A DNA stretch of 7,786 nucleotides, from positions 1 to 7,786 of the forward strand of contig PIVQ01000322.1 in NCBI GenBank assembly GCA_003354055.1. Direction: 5' to 3'. The stretch is from Desulfobacteraceae bacterium. Its GTDB lineage: Bacteria; Desulfobacterota; Desulfobacteria; Desulfobacterales; Desulfobacteraceae. The notes under the pieces were generated by a model. It was given only the letters and a program-made list of their open reading frames with translations, was not told where the DNA came from and did no database searches. Both the position numbers and the translations under genes were made by a program. Below, piece by piece: positions 1 to 5,878 of the stretch (position 1 is the first letter of the stretch; each line of letters opens with the position of its first letter).

Positions 1-173
1 CAGGCAGCGGGAGGGGTGGGGGTGGAGTGGCGTGCGGGATGCAGAGTTTCATGGACTGACACCTGCGTCACGCCCGCTTTCCAGACGGTCACGACGACCG
101 GATGGAATTTAACGGAATCCCCCGCCCCTTCTGCTGCCGGGTCAAGGCTATTATACCTGAATAAAGGCCACTT
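1..173 (-). other. Edge-truncated open frame on the minus strand, possible gene or repeat fragment
   Basis: Reading the minus strand leftward from the in-frame TAG at 174-176, a frame stays open for 57 codons and runs off the window. Its translation contains segments such as SVKFHPVVVTVWKAG and VTQVSVHETLHPAR, followed by a proline/threonine-rich stretch. It has no ATG; the first in-frame GTG codons are at 92-90, 74-72... region only approximately placed by reading, with GTG at 90-92 certain. A TATAAT hexamer occurs on the minus strand at 150-155, but without a good -35 element. The composition matches the GC-rich block and differs from the AT-rich leader to its right. It could be the 5' part of a leftward gene, a fragment of a dispersed repeat, or chance openness in GC-rich DNA. 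I do not recognise a domain. Confidence 0.2.
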
Positions 174-390
174 CTAATAATTGACTTTTGGCTTAATTTC
201 TACGTTGCAACAAAATTTTAATCCTCAAAATACTCTATGTATTCCTCCGGTTAAAATTTTACTGCGCCTTGAACTAAAACTAAAATCCTAAATTATTAGA
301 GGTACCCTAAATTTATAAACAGGCCTTCTTCTTTGGCGAATCTGATCTGCAACTCAAAATTCAATGAGTTTTCAAAACCATGACCTTTGG

Positions 391-419
391 TTGCGGTACA
401 GATTTCAATGGGGTATGAT
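391..419 (+). promoter_or_regulatory. Weak candidate promoter for the diiron protein gene
   Basis: TTGCGG at 391-396 and TATGAT at 414-419 are separated by 17 bases. The -10 matches the sigma-70 consensus at 5 of 6 positions and the -35 at only 3 of 6. This would give a leader of about 50 nt before the ATG at 477. Alternatives in the AT-rich leader are TTGGCT (188-193) with CAAAAT (211-216), and TTGCAA (205-210) with AATACT (229-234), each 4 of 6 for both boxes. The sequence alone does not decide between them. Confidence 0.25.
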
Positions 420-464
420 GACCAGATTAAATCTTATTAGCTCAGATGCCATTCAAACTCATAC

Positions 465-470
465 AGGAGG
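465..470 (+). promoter_or_regulatory. Strong ribosome binding site of the diiron protein gene
   Basis: AGGAGG lies six bases upstream of the ATG at 477-479, which is a near-ideal Shine-Dalgarno sequence and spacing. It fixes the start of the downstream gene and argues against the overlapping 364-585 frame being the translated one. Confidence 0.85.
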
Positions 471-476
471 ACTATC

Positions 477-935
477 ATGGATTTGGAACAATACAAGCAG
501 GCCATTTCAGATGCCATTCAGGGTGAAATTGCTGCCAGAACATTTTACGAAGAGGTCAGCAAAGGCCTTAAGGACGACTATCTGAAAGGGATTTTCCAGG
601 ATTTTGCAAAAGAAGAAGGAAAGCATGAAGTTATTCTGACCAAGATTCTGAATCAGGAAAATATCACCACATCTCACTTTAACTGCGACAAGGATTTTAA
701 GGTGGCAGAGACCATTGAAATGCCGGAAGTCTCCCCGCAAATGGATCTTAAAAATGCCATCGGCCTGGCCATGAAAAACGAAGAGATTGCCATGAAAAAG
801 TATACAGCCCTGGCAGAGAACTGCGAAGATCCAGAGCTAAAACTGGTATTCCAGGATCTGGCGTCCATGGAACGGGACCACAAATTCAAGATGGAACAGA
901 ATTTCGTAGACGTGGCATACCCCGAAATTTGGTAA
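477..935 (+). CDS. Rubrerythrin/ferritin-like diiron protein, no rubredoxin domain
   Basis: This 152-residue soluble protein belongs to the ferritin-like/rubrerythrin four-helix family, whose members use a diiron site in peroxide or oxygen detoxification or iron handling in anaerobes. The ligand pattern is visible: Glu17 in helix 1 (GEIAART), Glu47-x-x-His50 in helix 2 (EEGKH), Glu102/Glu103 in helix 3 (NEEIAMKKY) and Glu132-x-x-His135 in helix 4 (MERDH). The two halves repeat the same helix-pair layout. No CxxC pairs are present (Cys70 and Cys116 are isolated), so the rubredoxin electron-transfer domain of classical rubrerythrin is absent and a separate electron donor would be needed. There is no signal peptide. 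The start follows from the strong AGGAGG site. The gene stands alone and converges on gpsA across a shared terminator. Family assignment is confident; the substrate (peroxide, oxygen or iron storage) is not decided by sequence. Confidence 0.9.
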   Translation: MDLEQYKQAISDAIQGEIAARTFYEEVSKGLKDDYLKGIFQDFAKEEGKHEVILTKILNQENITTSHFNCDKDFKVAETIEMPEVSPQMDLKNAIGLAMKNEEIAMKKYTALAENCEDPELKLVFQDLASMERDHKFKMEQNFVDVAYPEIW

Positions 936-967
936 ACTCTTAAGCACTCCCCCGCCACAAAAACCAC

Positions 968-1017
968 AAAAGCCGGAAAACTTTCAGTACTGAATAGCTG
1001 AAAGTTTTCCGGCTTTT
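968..1017. terminator. Bidirectional intrinsic terminator between convergent genes
   Basis: Two perfectly complementary 20-base arms (968-987 and 998-1017) flank a 10-base loop. On the plus strand the stem is followed by TTTTT and then AATTTTTT. On the minus strand it is followed by TTTTGTGGTTTTT. It sits 32 bases after the diiron protein stop and 35 bases after the gpsA stop, so it can terminate both convergent transcripts. No transposon or repeat relatives of this stem occur elsewhere in the window. Confidence 0.92.
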
Positions 1018-1052
1018 TAATTTTTTAAAACGTGCTGAATATCAGATATTGG

Positions 1053-2078
1053 TTACAACAAACCATCCAGCTCATGTTTCAGGGAGCGGTTCATGAGGCG
1101 GTCCACGGTCTGGTCAACGGGCCGGCCATCAAAAAGTACGGCATAAACCTCGTTGCAGATGGGAAGATCCACACCGAGTTTCTTTGACAGGTTGTATACG
1201 GACCGGGTGGTTTTCACGCCTTCGGCCACCATGCGCATTTCAGAGATAATATCATCCAGAGCTTTGCCCTGTCCGATCTGTTTTCCCACCGTATAATTAC
1301 GGCTCAGCTCTCCGGTGCAGGTCAGCAGAAGATCGCCTACGCCGGCAAGGCCGGACAGGGTCAGGGGATCTGCGCCCATGCGGGTACCGAGGCGGTTCAT
1401 TTCAGTCAGTCCCCGGGTGATCAGGGCGGCTCTGGGATTGAGCCCCATGTTCATGCCGTCACATATGCCTGCTGCAATGGCCAGGACGTTTTTCATGGCA
1501 CCGCCGATCTGGGTGCCTATTGGATCATCATTCACATAGACCCGGAATGTGGGGCAGGAAAACACGGCCTGGACAAATTCTGCAACATCACGCTCAATGG
1601 CGGCAGCCGCCACAACTGTCGGAATTTGTGCCGCCACTTCCTTGGCAAAACTGGGACCGGACAGCACGGCAAAATTCTTTTTAGGCAGATGGTCGATGAC
1701 TCCGGACAGGATATCGGTCATGGTCTCGTGGGTCTTGTTTTCAATCCCTTTGGATGCAGTGACCACAATGGTGGAGGGGTCTATGAATGCTTTCATTTCC
1801 GTGGCAACGGCCCGCATGCAATGGGAGGGAACCACCACCAGGACAAGATCTTTGTCAGCCACAGCGGTTTTAAGATCATTGGTAGGGACAATGCACTCGG
1901 GCAGGGTAAATCCGGGCAGAAACACCTTGTTCTCCCTCAGGGTTTCAATCTGCTCTTTTACCTCTGTTTCAAACACCCAGAGGTCGAGATTCAATCCTTT
2001 GTCAGCCAGCAGCTTGGCAAGAGCGGTGCCCCAGCTTCCGCCACCCACAACACCTATCAGCGTTTTTGCTATATCCAT
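1053..2078 (-). CDS. gpsA: NAD(P)-dependent glycerol-3-phosphate dehydrogenase
   Basis: GpsA reversibly reduces dihydroxyacetone phosphate to sn-glycerol-3-phosphate in the cytoplasm, supplying the backbone for phospholipids. The 341-residue length is normal for the family. The N-terminal Rossmann fold shows the dinucleotide motif G12-x-G14-x-x-G17 in GVVGGGSWGTALA. Family signatures follow in order: TASKGIE (108-113 region, Lys110), LSGPSFAKE (139-147), GGAMKNV with the expected catalytic Lys196, then GLAGVGDLLLTC (243-254) and LSRN with Arg260-Asn261 in the substrate-binding helical domain. The ATG at 2076-2078 starts just before the Rossmann motif, as usual; the ribosome binding site is weak (a GGA about eight bases upstream). 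gpsA lies 101 bases after the small membrane protein gene with a good candidate promoter between them, so it may be transcribed separately from the Bat operon. The DJ-1/Bat neighbourhood does not imply a shared pathway. Confidence 0.97.
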   Translation of the reverse strand: MDIAKTLIGVVGGGSWGTALAKLLADKGLNLDLWVFETEVKEQIETLRENKVFLPGFTLPECIVPTNDLKTAVADKDLVLVVVPSHCMRAVATEMKAFIDPSTIVVTASKGIENKTHETMTDILSGVIDHLPKKNFAVLSGPSFAKEVAAQIPTVVAAAAIERDVAEFVQAVFSCPTFRVYVNDDPIGTQIGGAMKNVLAIAAGICDGMNMGLNPRAALITRGLTEMNRLGTRMGADPLTLSGLAGVGDLLLTCTGELSRNYTVGKQIGQGKALDDIISEMRMVAEGVKTTRSVYNLSKKLGVDLPICNEVYAVLFDGRPVDQTVDRLMNRSLKHELDGLL

Positions 2079-2144
2079 TCAGTGTTCCATTTATATCAAC
2101 AGGTTAATACCGCTATCTTCATAGCCTTTCATACCCAGAACCCG

Positions 2145-2173
2145 TTTATATATTAAATCCCTTTCCGGTTCAA
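2145..2173 (-). promoter_or_regulatory. Candidate sigma-70 type promoter for gpsA
   Basis: On the minus strand, TTGAAC (2168-2173) and TATAAA (2145-2150) are separated by exactly 17 bases. The -35 matches the consensus at 4 of 6 positions and the -10 at 5 of 6. It begins seven bases after the stop of the upstream gene and predicts a start near 2138, giving a leader of about 60 nt before the gpsA ATG. That leader contains a 13-codon frame, MKGYEDSGINLLI, at 2091-2132, with no clear ribosome binding site. The promoter is inferred from sequence only. Confidence 0.5.
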
Positions 2174-2179
2174 TCCCCA

Positions 2180-2713
2180 TCAATGATAAAAGACCTGATA
2201 CCGGGTCTGGGTCTTGAGGAAAAAATCCAGATCCTGCTCCGGGACCCGATCTTCAATCTGGTCTTTGACCTGATTTATGTTTTGGGAAAAGCATTCAGTG
2301 AACAAGGCAAAGGGATCATCATCCCCGGGCAGGTCGTTCAGATAAATGATCCGGGCCAGCAGATCCTGAGAGAACCAGAAAAGATAAAGCCCCTTTTTCC
2401 GGTCTGTATAGCGCCAGATCCTTGCAACGGCAAGGTCAGCCGTCATGTCAAACCGCCTGCGGGTTTCAAGGACAATCCTGCCCGCAGGATCACAGGTTTC
2501 AAGGGTCCGAACGGCCTTGATCCGGTTGATCTCTTTGAGCACCTTTGACCTGTCGTCTCCGATCTTAAACTTCTGGAAACCCGTTTTAGTATGGGAATAG
2601 ATACCGGTGGGCGTTACCGCCACCATCTCCACCAGAATGACCACCAGGATGAGCAGGACGCCCATGGCCAGCTGGAGCAGGCGCTGGCGTTTTTTTCGCG
2701 ATTCCTCTGACAT
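2180..2713 (-). CDS. Single-pass membrane protein of unknown function
   Basis: I do not recognise this 177-residue protein. It has a short basic N-terminus (SRKKRQR, residues 5-11), one hydrophobic segment at about 14-34 and no lipobox, so it is probably anchored in the inner membrane with the remaining ~140 residues in the periplasm. After the anchor, residues 46-64 (FQKFKIGDDRSKVLKEINR) loosely resemble the 'I-x-x-G-x-x-x-x-x-V-L' turn-helix of SmpA/OmlA/BamE-like small domains; this resemblance is weak. The C-terminal half is rich in aromatic and acidic residues and ends in RYQVFYH. The ATG at 2711-2713 is preceded by AGGAG at 2727-2731, at a rather long spacing of 13 bases. The gene starts 18 bases after the DJ-1 stop and is the last member of the tight gene run, so it may act with the Bat proteins at the envelope. 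That link is inferred from position only. Confidence 0.75.
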   Translation of the reverse strand: MSEESRKKRQRLLQLAMGVLLILVVILVEMVAVTPTGIYSHTKTGFQKFKIGDDRSKVLKEINRIKAVRTLETCDPAGRIVLETRRRFDMTADLAVARIWRYTDRKKGLYLFWFSQDLLARIIYLNDLPGDDDPFALFTECFSQNINQVKDQIEDRVPEQDLDFFLKTQTRYQVFYH

Positions 2714-2731
2714 GTTTTTTCTCAGGCTCCT

Positions 2732-3280
2732 TTAAATGGCCAGACCGGCTCTAACCTCAAGGACTGTTTTTGCAGGAAACAGGATTTCCACCAATTTCAG
2801 GGCAAAGGGCAAGGTAGTGCCGGCGCCTCTACTGGTAATACAATTACCGTCAACCACAACAGCCTGGTCTTCAACATTACCGTCGTCAATCATATGGGTA
2901 AATACGGGATGGCAGGTACATTTTCCCGGGGTGACCAGACCGTGATGATGGAGTACCACGGCAGGAGATGCACAGATGGCACCGAAATACCGCTCTGCCC
3001 GGGCCTGGTCGGTCAGCAACCGGGCCAGATCGTTTGAATTTTTGAGGTTTTCAGCCCCGGGAATACCGCCCGGCAGGGCAATAAGATCAAAGGTAAGATC
3101 CAGACATTCACCTATCAGACAATCCGCCTTAAACCGGGTTCCCCGGGCCGCCAGAATATCGATATCATCCACGGATGCCATTGTGACCTTGGCACCGGCC
3201 CTCCGCAGCACATCTACAATGGTAATGGCCTCCATTTCTTCGATGCCCTGTGCAACAGGGACTAGTACATGTTTATCCAC
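2732..3280 (-). CDS. DJ-1/PfpI superfamily protein (DJ-1/YajL type), GTG start
   Basis: This 182-residue cytoplasmic protein matches the DJ-1/YajL branch in length and motifs. Members are stress-response proteins with a reactive cysteine; reported chaperone, deglycase and redox-sensing roles are debated, so a specific reaction should not be assumed. Visible features are the N-terminal strand and GIEEMEA with Glu17 at the place of the conserved DJ-1 glutamate, LPGGIPGAENL (69-79), the nucleophile-elbow cysteine Cys103 in AICASPAVVL, and the C-terminal signature ITSRGAGTTLPFAL (148-161). Five further cysteines (54, 59, 121, 123, 147) are present. Translation starts at GTG (3278-3280), supported by AGGAG six bases upstream; the next in-frame ATG is at Met16, which would remove the first strand and so is unlikely. 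The gene begins 21 bases after the BatD-BatE stop and fits an oxidative-stress operon. It is not an obvious intracellular protease. Confidence 0.92.
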   Translation of the reverse strand: MDKHVLVPVAQGIEEMEAITIVDVLRRAGAKVTMASVDDIDILAARGTRFKADCLIGECLDLTFDLIALPGGIPGAENLKNSNDLARLLTDQARAERYFGAICASPAVVLHHHGLVTPGKCTCHPVFTHMIDDGNVEDQAVVVDGNCITSRGAGTTLPFALKLVEILFPAKTVLEVRAGLAI

Positions 3281-3286
3281 GATAGT

Positions 3287-3291
3287 CTCCT
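3287..3291 (-). promoter_or_regulatory. Ribosome binding site that selects the GTG start of the DJ-1 gene
   Basis: AGGAG on the minus strand lies six bases before the GTG at 3278-3280, within the 21-base gap after the BatD-BatE stop. The bases from spacer into the start (ACTATC, then A/GTGGAT) are nearly the same as those at the start of the diiron protein gene at 477, which is probably coincidence. Confidence 0.75.
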
Positions 3292-3301
3292 AAACTTAGG
3301 G

Positions 3302-5863
3302 TTAAATGATTTGAGCCTCTTCCAGGGAAACCCAGCCGACCTTGCCTTTAGCAAACCTGATCTTGATGAATTTTCCTTTTTTCTCCATCACCCGGACCCG
3401 GGTGCCGGCATGGAGATCAAACAAGGGGGTGGCGGTCTCAAGGGTACCGGACCGGATTGCCACCTGTTCTTTTAGGATCACGGCAAAGGAGTCAGCGTTA
3501 AGGCGAAAGGTTTCAAGTCCCGCAACCAGGACAAAGGTACAGAACAGGATACATAATACACTACCTGTCCCGGAAAAGATTCTTTTTTTCGTAAGCTTCC
3601 GGAGTCCGGCCCAGGTAAAAAAGAAAACAGAAGCAGCAATGGCAATGAACTGGAGCCATTTCAGCGAGATCAACCCCTGCCAGAAAAAGAGGATATCACG
3701 GAAGGTAAGGGAGGTGTCTGTCTTGTCTATAACCTGTGTCCGGGCATGGGCCAGGTTAAACTTCAGATCCGGATCACCGGGATTGAGGCGTTTTGCCCGC
3801 TCATACCAGAGGATGGCCCGGCCAATATCATTGGATTTTAAATAGGCATTGCCGGTGTTGTAAAACAAATCCGGATTTTTTATGCCGGTTCCGGCAATGG
3901 TTTCAAACCCTCCCGCAGCCGTCTGAAAGTCTCCTGCCTTATAGGCCCGTGTACTGTCGATGAAGAGTCCGGCCATATCCTCAGGTTTAATGGCTTCGGT
4001 AGTCTGGTCAGCAGAAGCAGCAGCGTCAGCAGCGCCAGAGTTAGAAGTACCCGCGCTTGCAGGTACCGGAGCATGGAACAGAACTACCCCGATACAGAGG
4101 ATCACACAAAGTTTTTTAATTATTCCCCTAACCTGGACCAGACAGTCCTGAACGGCAGGTCCGTCCATGGTCTTGCCCCCGAAGCGGGCCGCATCCATTG
4201 TATCCATAAGCGCCAGGGTTTTTCCGGTCAGTTTCTCATCTACATCGGACCGGCTTAATATCAATCTTGCCTCTTCACGGGTCAGGCTCTCAGCCTGTTT
4301 CTCGCCTCTGGCCAATATCCCTGCAGTCAGGGCAGACTGAACAAGGGGTAAAACTAAAGGATCTCCCGGGTCTTTTTTGCCTGCGGCAGCCAGATGGTCA
4401 CCTGCCTTTGCCACAAGTTTTTCCCTGACGGTTTTATCCCGGGTTTTAAGACCAAACACAATATTGGAAAGGGCAAATCCCACACCGGGTAAAAGTAACA
4501 GAAAAATAAACCAGGGCATGGACAGATGGGTGTCCGTGGAAATCCCTGTTATATCTTCCCTGATATCCAGGATATCCCGGTTGCGCAGGACCACCTCCTG
4601 CTTACCGTTTTTTCCGGACACGGCATCATTGGAGGATGTTATGCCGGTACCGGATTGCACCAGCGTAACAGGCTCGCCCGGAATAACGTCCAGCTGAATG
4701 GGATCCGTGGCAATGGTTTTATAGGTTTTGGATGCTGCGTCAAAAAAGGTCAGGGCGATGGAGGGAATGGTCACCTGCCCCGGGACATTGGGGACCAGGG
4801 CCTGTTTAAATATTTTCTCCCCTTCAAATCCGTCTTCCCCGGCCCGGATATTCTCCACAGGTGAATCTGCATAGACCTTGAACTGCTCTTTGTCCAGGTC
4901 CAGGGCCGGGACACCTGCATCCATGATATTGCCGGTTCCCTGGATGGTGATGGTCAGGGTGGCGGATTCCCCCACTTTAATCCCGCTCGTATCCAGGGAG
5001 GTGTTAATGGTAAAACTGCCCACAAGCCCTGAAAACGGAGAATCTCCCGTATACGGCGGCAGAGGGGCTACTGTCAGAAAAACAGGGTTCGACACGACGC
5101 GGACCGGTCTGGTTCGGGTGGTCCTGAAAAACGAATCATCAAAAAAGGAATCAAGAGGATCCCGGGATCCCCCAACGGGTTTCTTGGCCATGAACACGGC
5201 CGGACTGATCTCATAATCCCCTGCGGTTTCACCCTGGATCAGGAATTTTACTTCATTGACCACAAACACCCGGCCCTTGATATTCTGTGTATATTTTTTC
5301 CACTTGGTCAGCTCCCTTGCCATCAGTCCCCCGAACTCCGGCGGATCAAAAGAGGCACCGGCAAAATTTCCCGCCGCATACAATTTCAGGGTGTACACGG
5401 CCTGCTGCCCCAGAACGATTTCAGTGCTGCTCAAAGTTGCCTTGGAAAAAAAAGCCTGCTGGTCCTGATCGGATGCAGGGGTATCGGACACAAGGATCTG
5501 AATCTCCCGGGTCATGACCGCCTCCCCTTTTTGGGAAACCGTCAGGGGCGGGATGGTTAATACCCCTTTCTTTTTGGGCACAAGGGTATACTGATAAACC
5601 ACCTGGTGCTGCCATTCGCCGTTGGTATAGCTTCTGCTGGTCTGGCTCCCTGAGGACATAACCTGAAAATCCTCTATAACAGACAGATCAATCTGGGCCT
5701 TTCCCCCGTCCACAACCACACGGAAGGAGACCATGTCCTGGGAGGGAATCCGGGTCCGGTCCACCTGGGCCGTAGCTGAAAAGCAATATCCCAGGGCAGG
5801 AAAGAGCAAAAGGATGCCCATAACCAGCCATCCTGAAACATAAGTGTGTTTTAAGACATTCAT
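3302..5863 (-). CDS. BatD-BatE fusion protein (BatD domain, TPR, SH3)
   Basis: This 853-residue protein joins two Bat (Bacteroides aerotolerance) components that are usually separate genes. Residues 1-29 form a signal peptide. Residues 30-395 are the BatD 'oxygen tolerance' region, with the typical DPLDSFFDDSFF and PVRVVSNP segments (235-260). A membrane segment follows at about 449-471, then a basic, probably cytoplasmic stretch (472-583). Residues 581-604 look like a second signal peptide: KK, a hydrophobic core and PASA before Gly605. The BatE half then has two TPR-like repeats (about 631-698), membrane segments at about 731-751 and 763-783, and a bacterial SH3 domain at about 790-850 (VAIRSG, GWVSLEE). 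Positive-inside reasoning puts the BatD, TPR and SH3 parts in the periplasm. The ATG is supported by AAGGA (5871-5875) seven bases upstream, 15 bases after the BatB-BatC stop. The complex is associated with aerotolerance and envelope stress, but its molecular action is not established. Confidence 0.9.
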   Translation of the reverse strand: MNVLKHTYVSGWLVMGILLLFPALGYCFSATAQVDRTRIPSQDMVSFRVVVDGGKAQIDLSVIEDFQVMSSGSQTSRSYTNGEWQHQVVYQYTLVPKKKGVLTIPPLTVSQKGEAVMTREIQILVSDTPASDQDQQAFFSKATLSSTEIVLGQQAVYTLKLYAAGNFAGASFDPPEFGGLMARELTKWKKYTQNIKGRVFVVNEVKFLIQGETAGDYEISPAVFMAKKPVGGSRDPLDSFFDDSFFRTTRTRPVRVVSNPVFLTVAPLPPYTGDSPFSGLVGSFTINTSLDTSGIKVGESATLTITIQGTGNIMDAGVPALDLDKEQFKVYADSPVENIRAGEDGFEGEKIFKQALVPNVPGQVTIPSIALTFFDAASKTYKTIATDPIQLDVIPGEPVTLVQSGTGITSSNDAVSGKNGKQEVVLRNRDILDIREDITGISTDTHLSMPWFIFLLLLPGVGFALSNIVFGLKTRDKTVREKLVAKAGDHLAAAGKKDPGDPLVLPLVQSALTAGILARGEKQAESLTREEARLILSRSDVDEKLTGKTLALMDTMDAARFGGKTMDGPAVQDCLVQVRGIIKKLCVILCIGVVLFHAPVPASAGTSNSGAADAAASADQTTEAIKPEDMAGLFIDSTRAYKAGDFQTAAGGFETIAGTGIKNPDLFYNTGNAYLKSNDIGRAILWYERAKRLNPGDPDLKFNLAHARTQVIDKTDTSLTFRDILFFWQGLISLKWLQFIAIAASVFFFTWAGLRKLTKKRIFSGTGSVLCILFCTFVLVAGLETFRLNADSFAVILKEQVAIRSGTLETATPLFDLHAGTRVRVMEKKGKFIKIRFAKGKVGWVSLEEAQII
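4052..4123 (-). other. Internal signal-peptide-like segment at the BatD/BatE junction
   Basis: Residues 581-604 of the fusion have a lysine pair, a hydrophobic core (LCVILCIGVVLF) and PASA before Gly605, the arrangement of an N-terminal signal peptide with a type I cleavage site. It sits exactly where a separate batE gene would begin. It may act as an uncleaved membrane segment or be cleaved to release the BatE half. Just upstream the minus strand has AGGGG followed by ATAATT, and Met566 is preceded by a G-rich stretch, so internal initiation cannot be excluded but is not well supported. Confidence 0.65.
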
Positions 5864-5870
5864 TTCTTTT

Positions 5871-5875
5871 TCCTT
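5871..5875 (-). promoter_or_regulatory. Ribosome binding site of the BatD-BatE gene
   Basis: AAGGA on the minus strand lies seven bases before the ATG at 5861-5863, inside the 15-base gap after the BatB-BatC stop. It supports the chosen start and separate translation of the two fusion genes. Confidence 0.65.
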
Positions 5876-5878
5876 GGG

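Larger units (their letters stand above)
1..476. other. Intergenic region without a convincing gene; GC-rich block then AT-rich leader
   Basis: No complete gene is supported here. Bases 1-150 are GC-rich (about 64% by hand count) and 151-300 are about 29% GC, a sharp change. In the GC-rich block two frames run off the left edge without a stop: plus frame 1, which ends with TAA at 175-177, and a minus frame that is open from 173 to the edge (see separate entry). From about 150 to 476 the sequence reads as an AT-rich leader for the diiron protein gene at 477, with short AT palindromes (for example TAAAATTTTA at 252-261) and a weak hairpin (AACTCA 351-356 with TGAGTT 365-370). A 73-codon frame at 364-585 overlaps the start of the real gene and has no protein-like support. 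No tRNA, rRNA, CRISPR or recognisable riboswitch was seen. Confidence 0.6.

Noticed and set aside
1..177. Plus-strand frame 1 open from the left edge to TAA at 175-177
   Set aside because: Considered as the 3' end of an upstream gene. The translation shows no recognisable motif, the opposite strand is equally open, and the composition changes before the stop, so it is not called as a gene.
351..370. Small hairpin in the diiron gene leader considered as a riboswitch or attenuator
   Set aside because: The stem is only six base pairs with an eight-base loop, has no T-run after it and matches no known riboswitch core.
364..585. 73-codon plus-strand open frame overlapping the diiron gene start
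   Set aside because: It overlaps a well-supported gene in another frame, has no ribosome binding site and its translation looks like out-of-frame leader and coding sequence.
674..967. 97-codon minus-strand frame antisense to the diiron gene
   Set aside because: It runs through the coding region of a clear gene and starts next to the terminator stem, with no protein-family signal.
968..1017. Perfect inverted repeat considered as a mobile element end or a regulator operator
   Set aside because: Its position between convergent stops and the T-rich runs on both sides are explained by a bidirectional terminator.
1549..2156. Two long plus-strand frames antisense to gpsA
   Set aside because: gpsA is unambiguous on the minus strand with all family motifs; the antisense frames lack recognisable motifs and good start sites.
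4052..4200. Possibility that BatD and BatE are separate genes joined by a frameshift error
   Set aside because: The frame is continuous with sensible protein on both sides, no remnant of a stop is visible, and the neighbouring BatB-BatC gene shows the same kind of fusion. A sequencing error cannot be fully excluded but is not needed.
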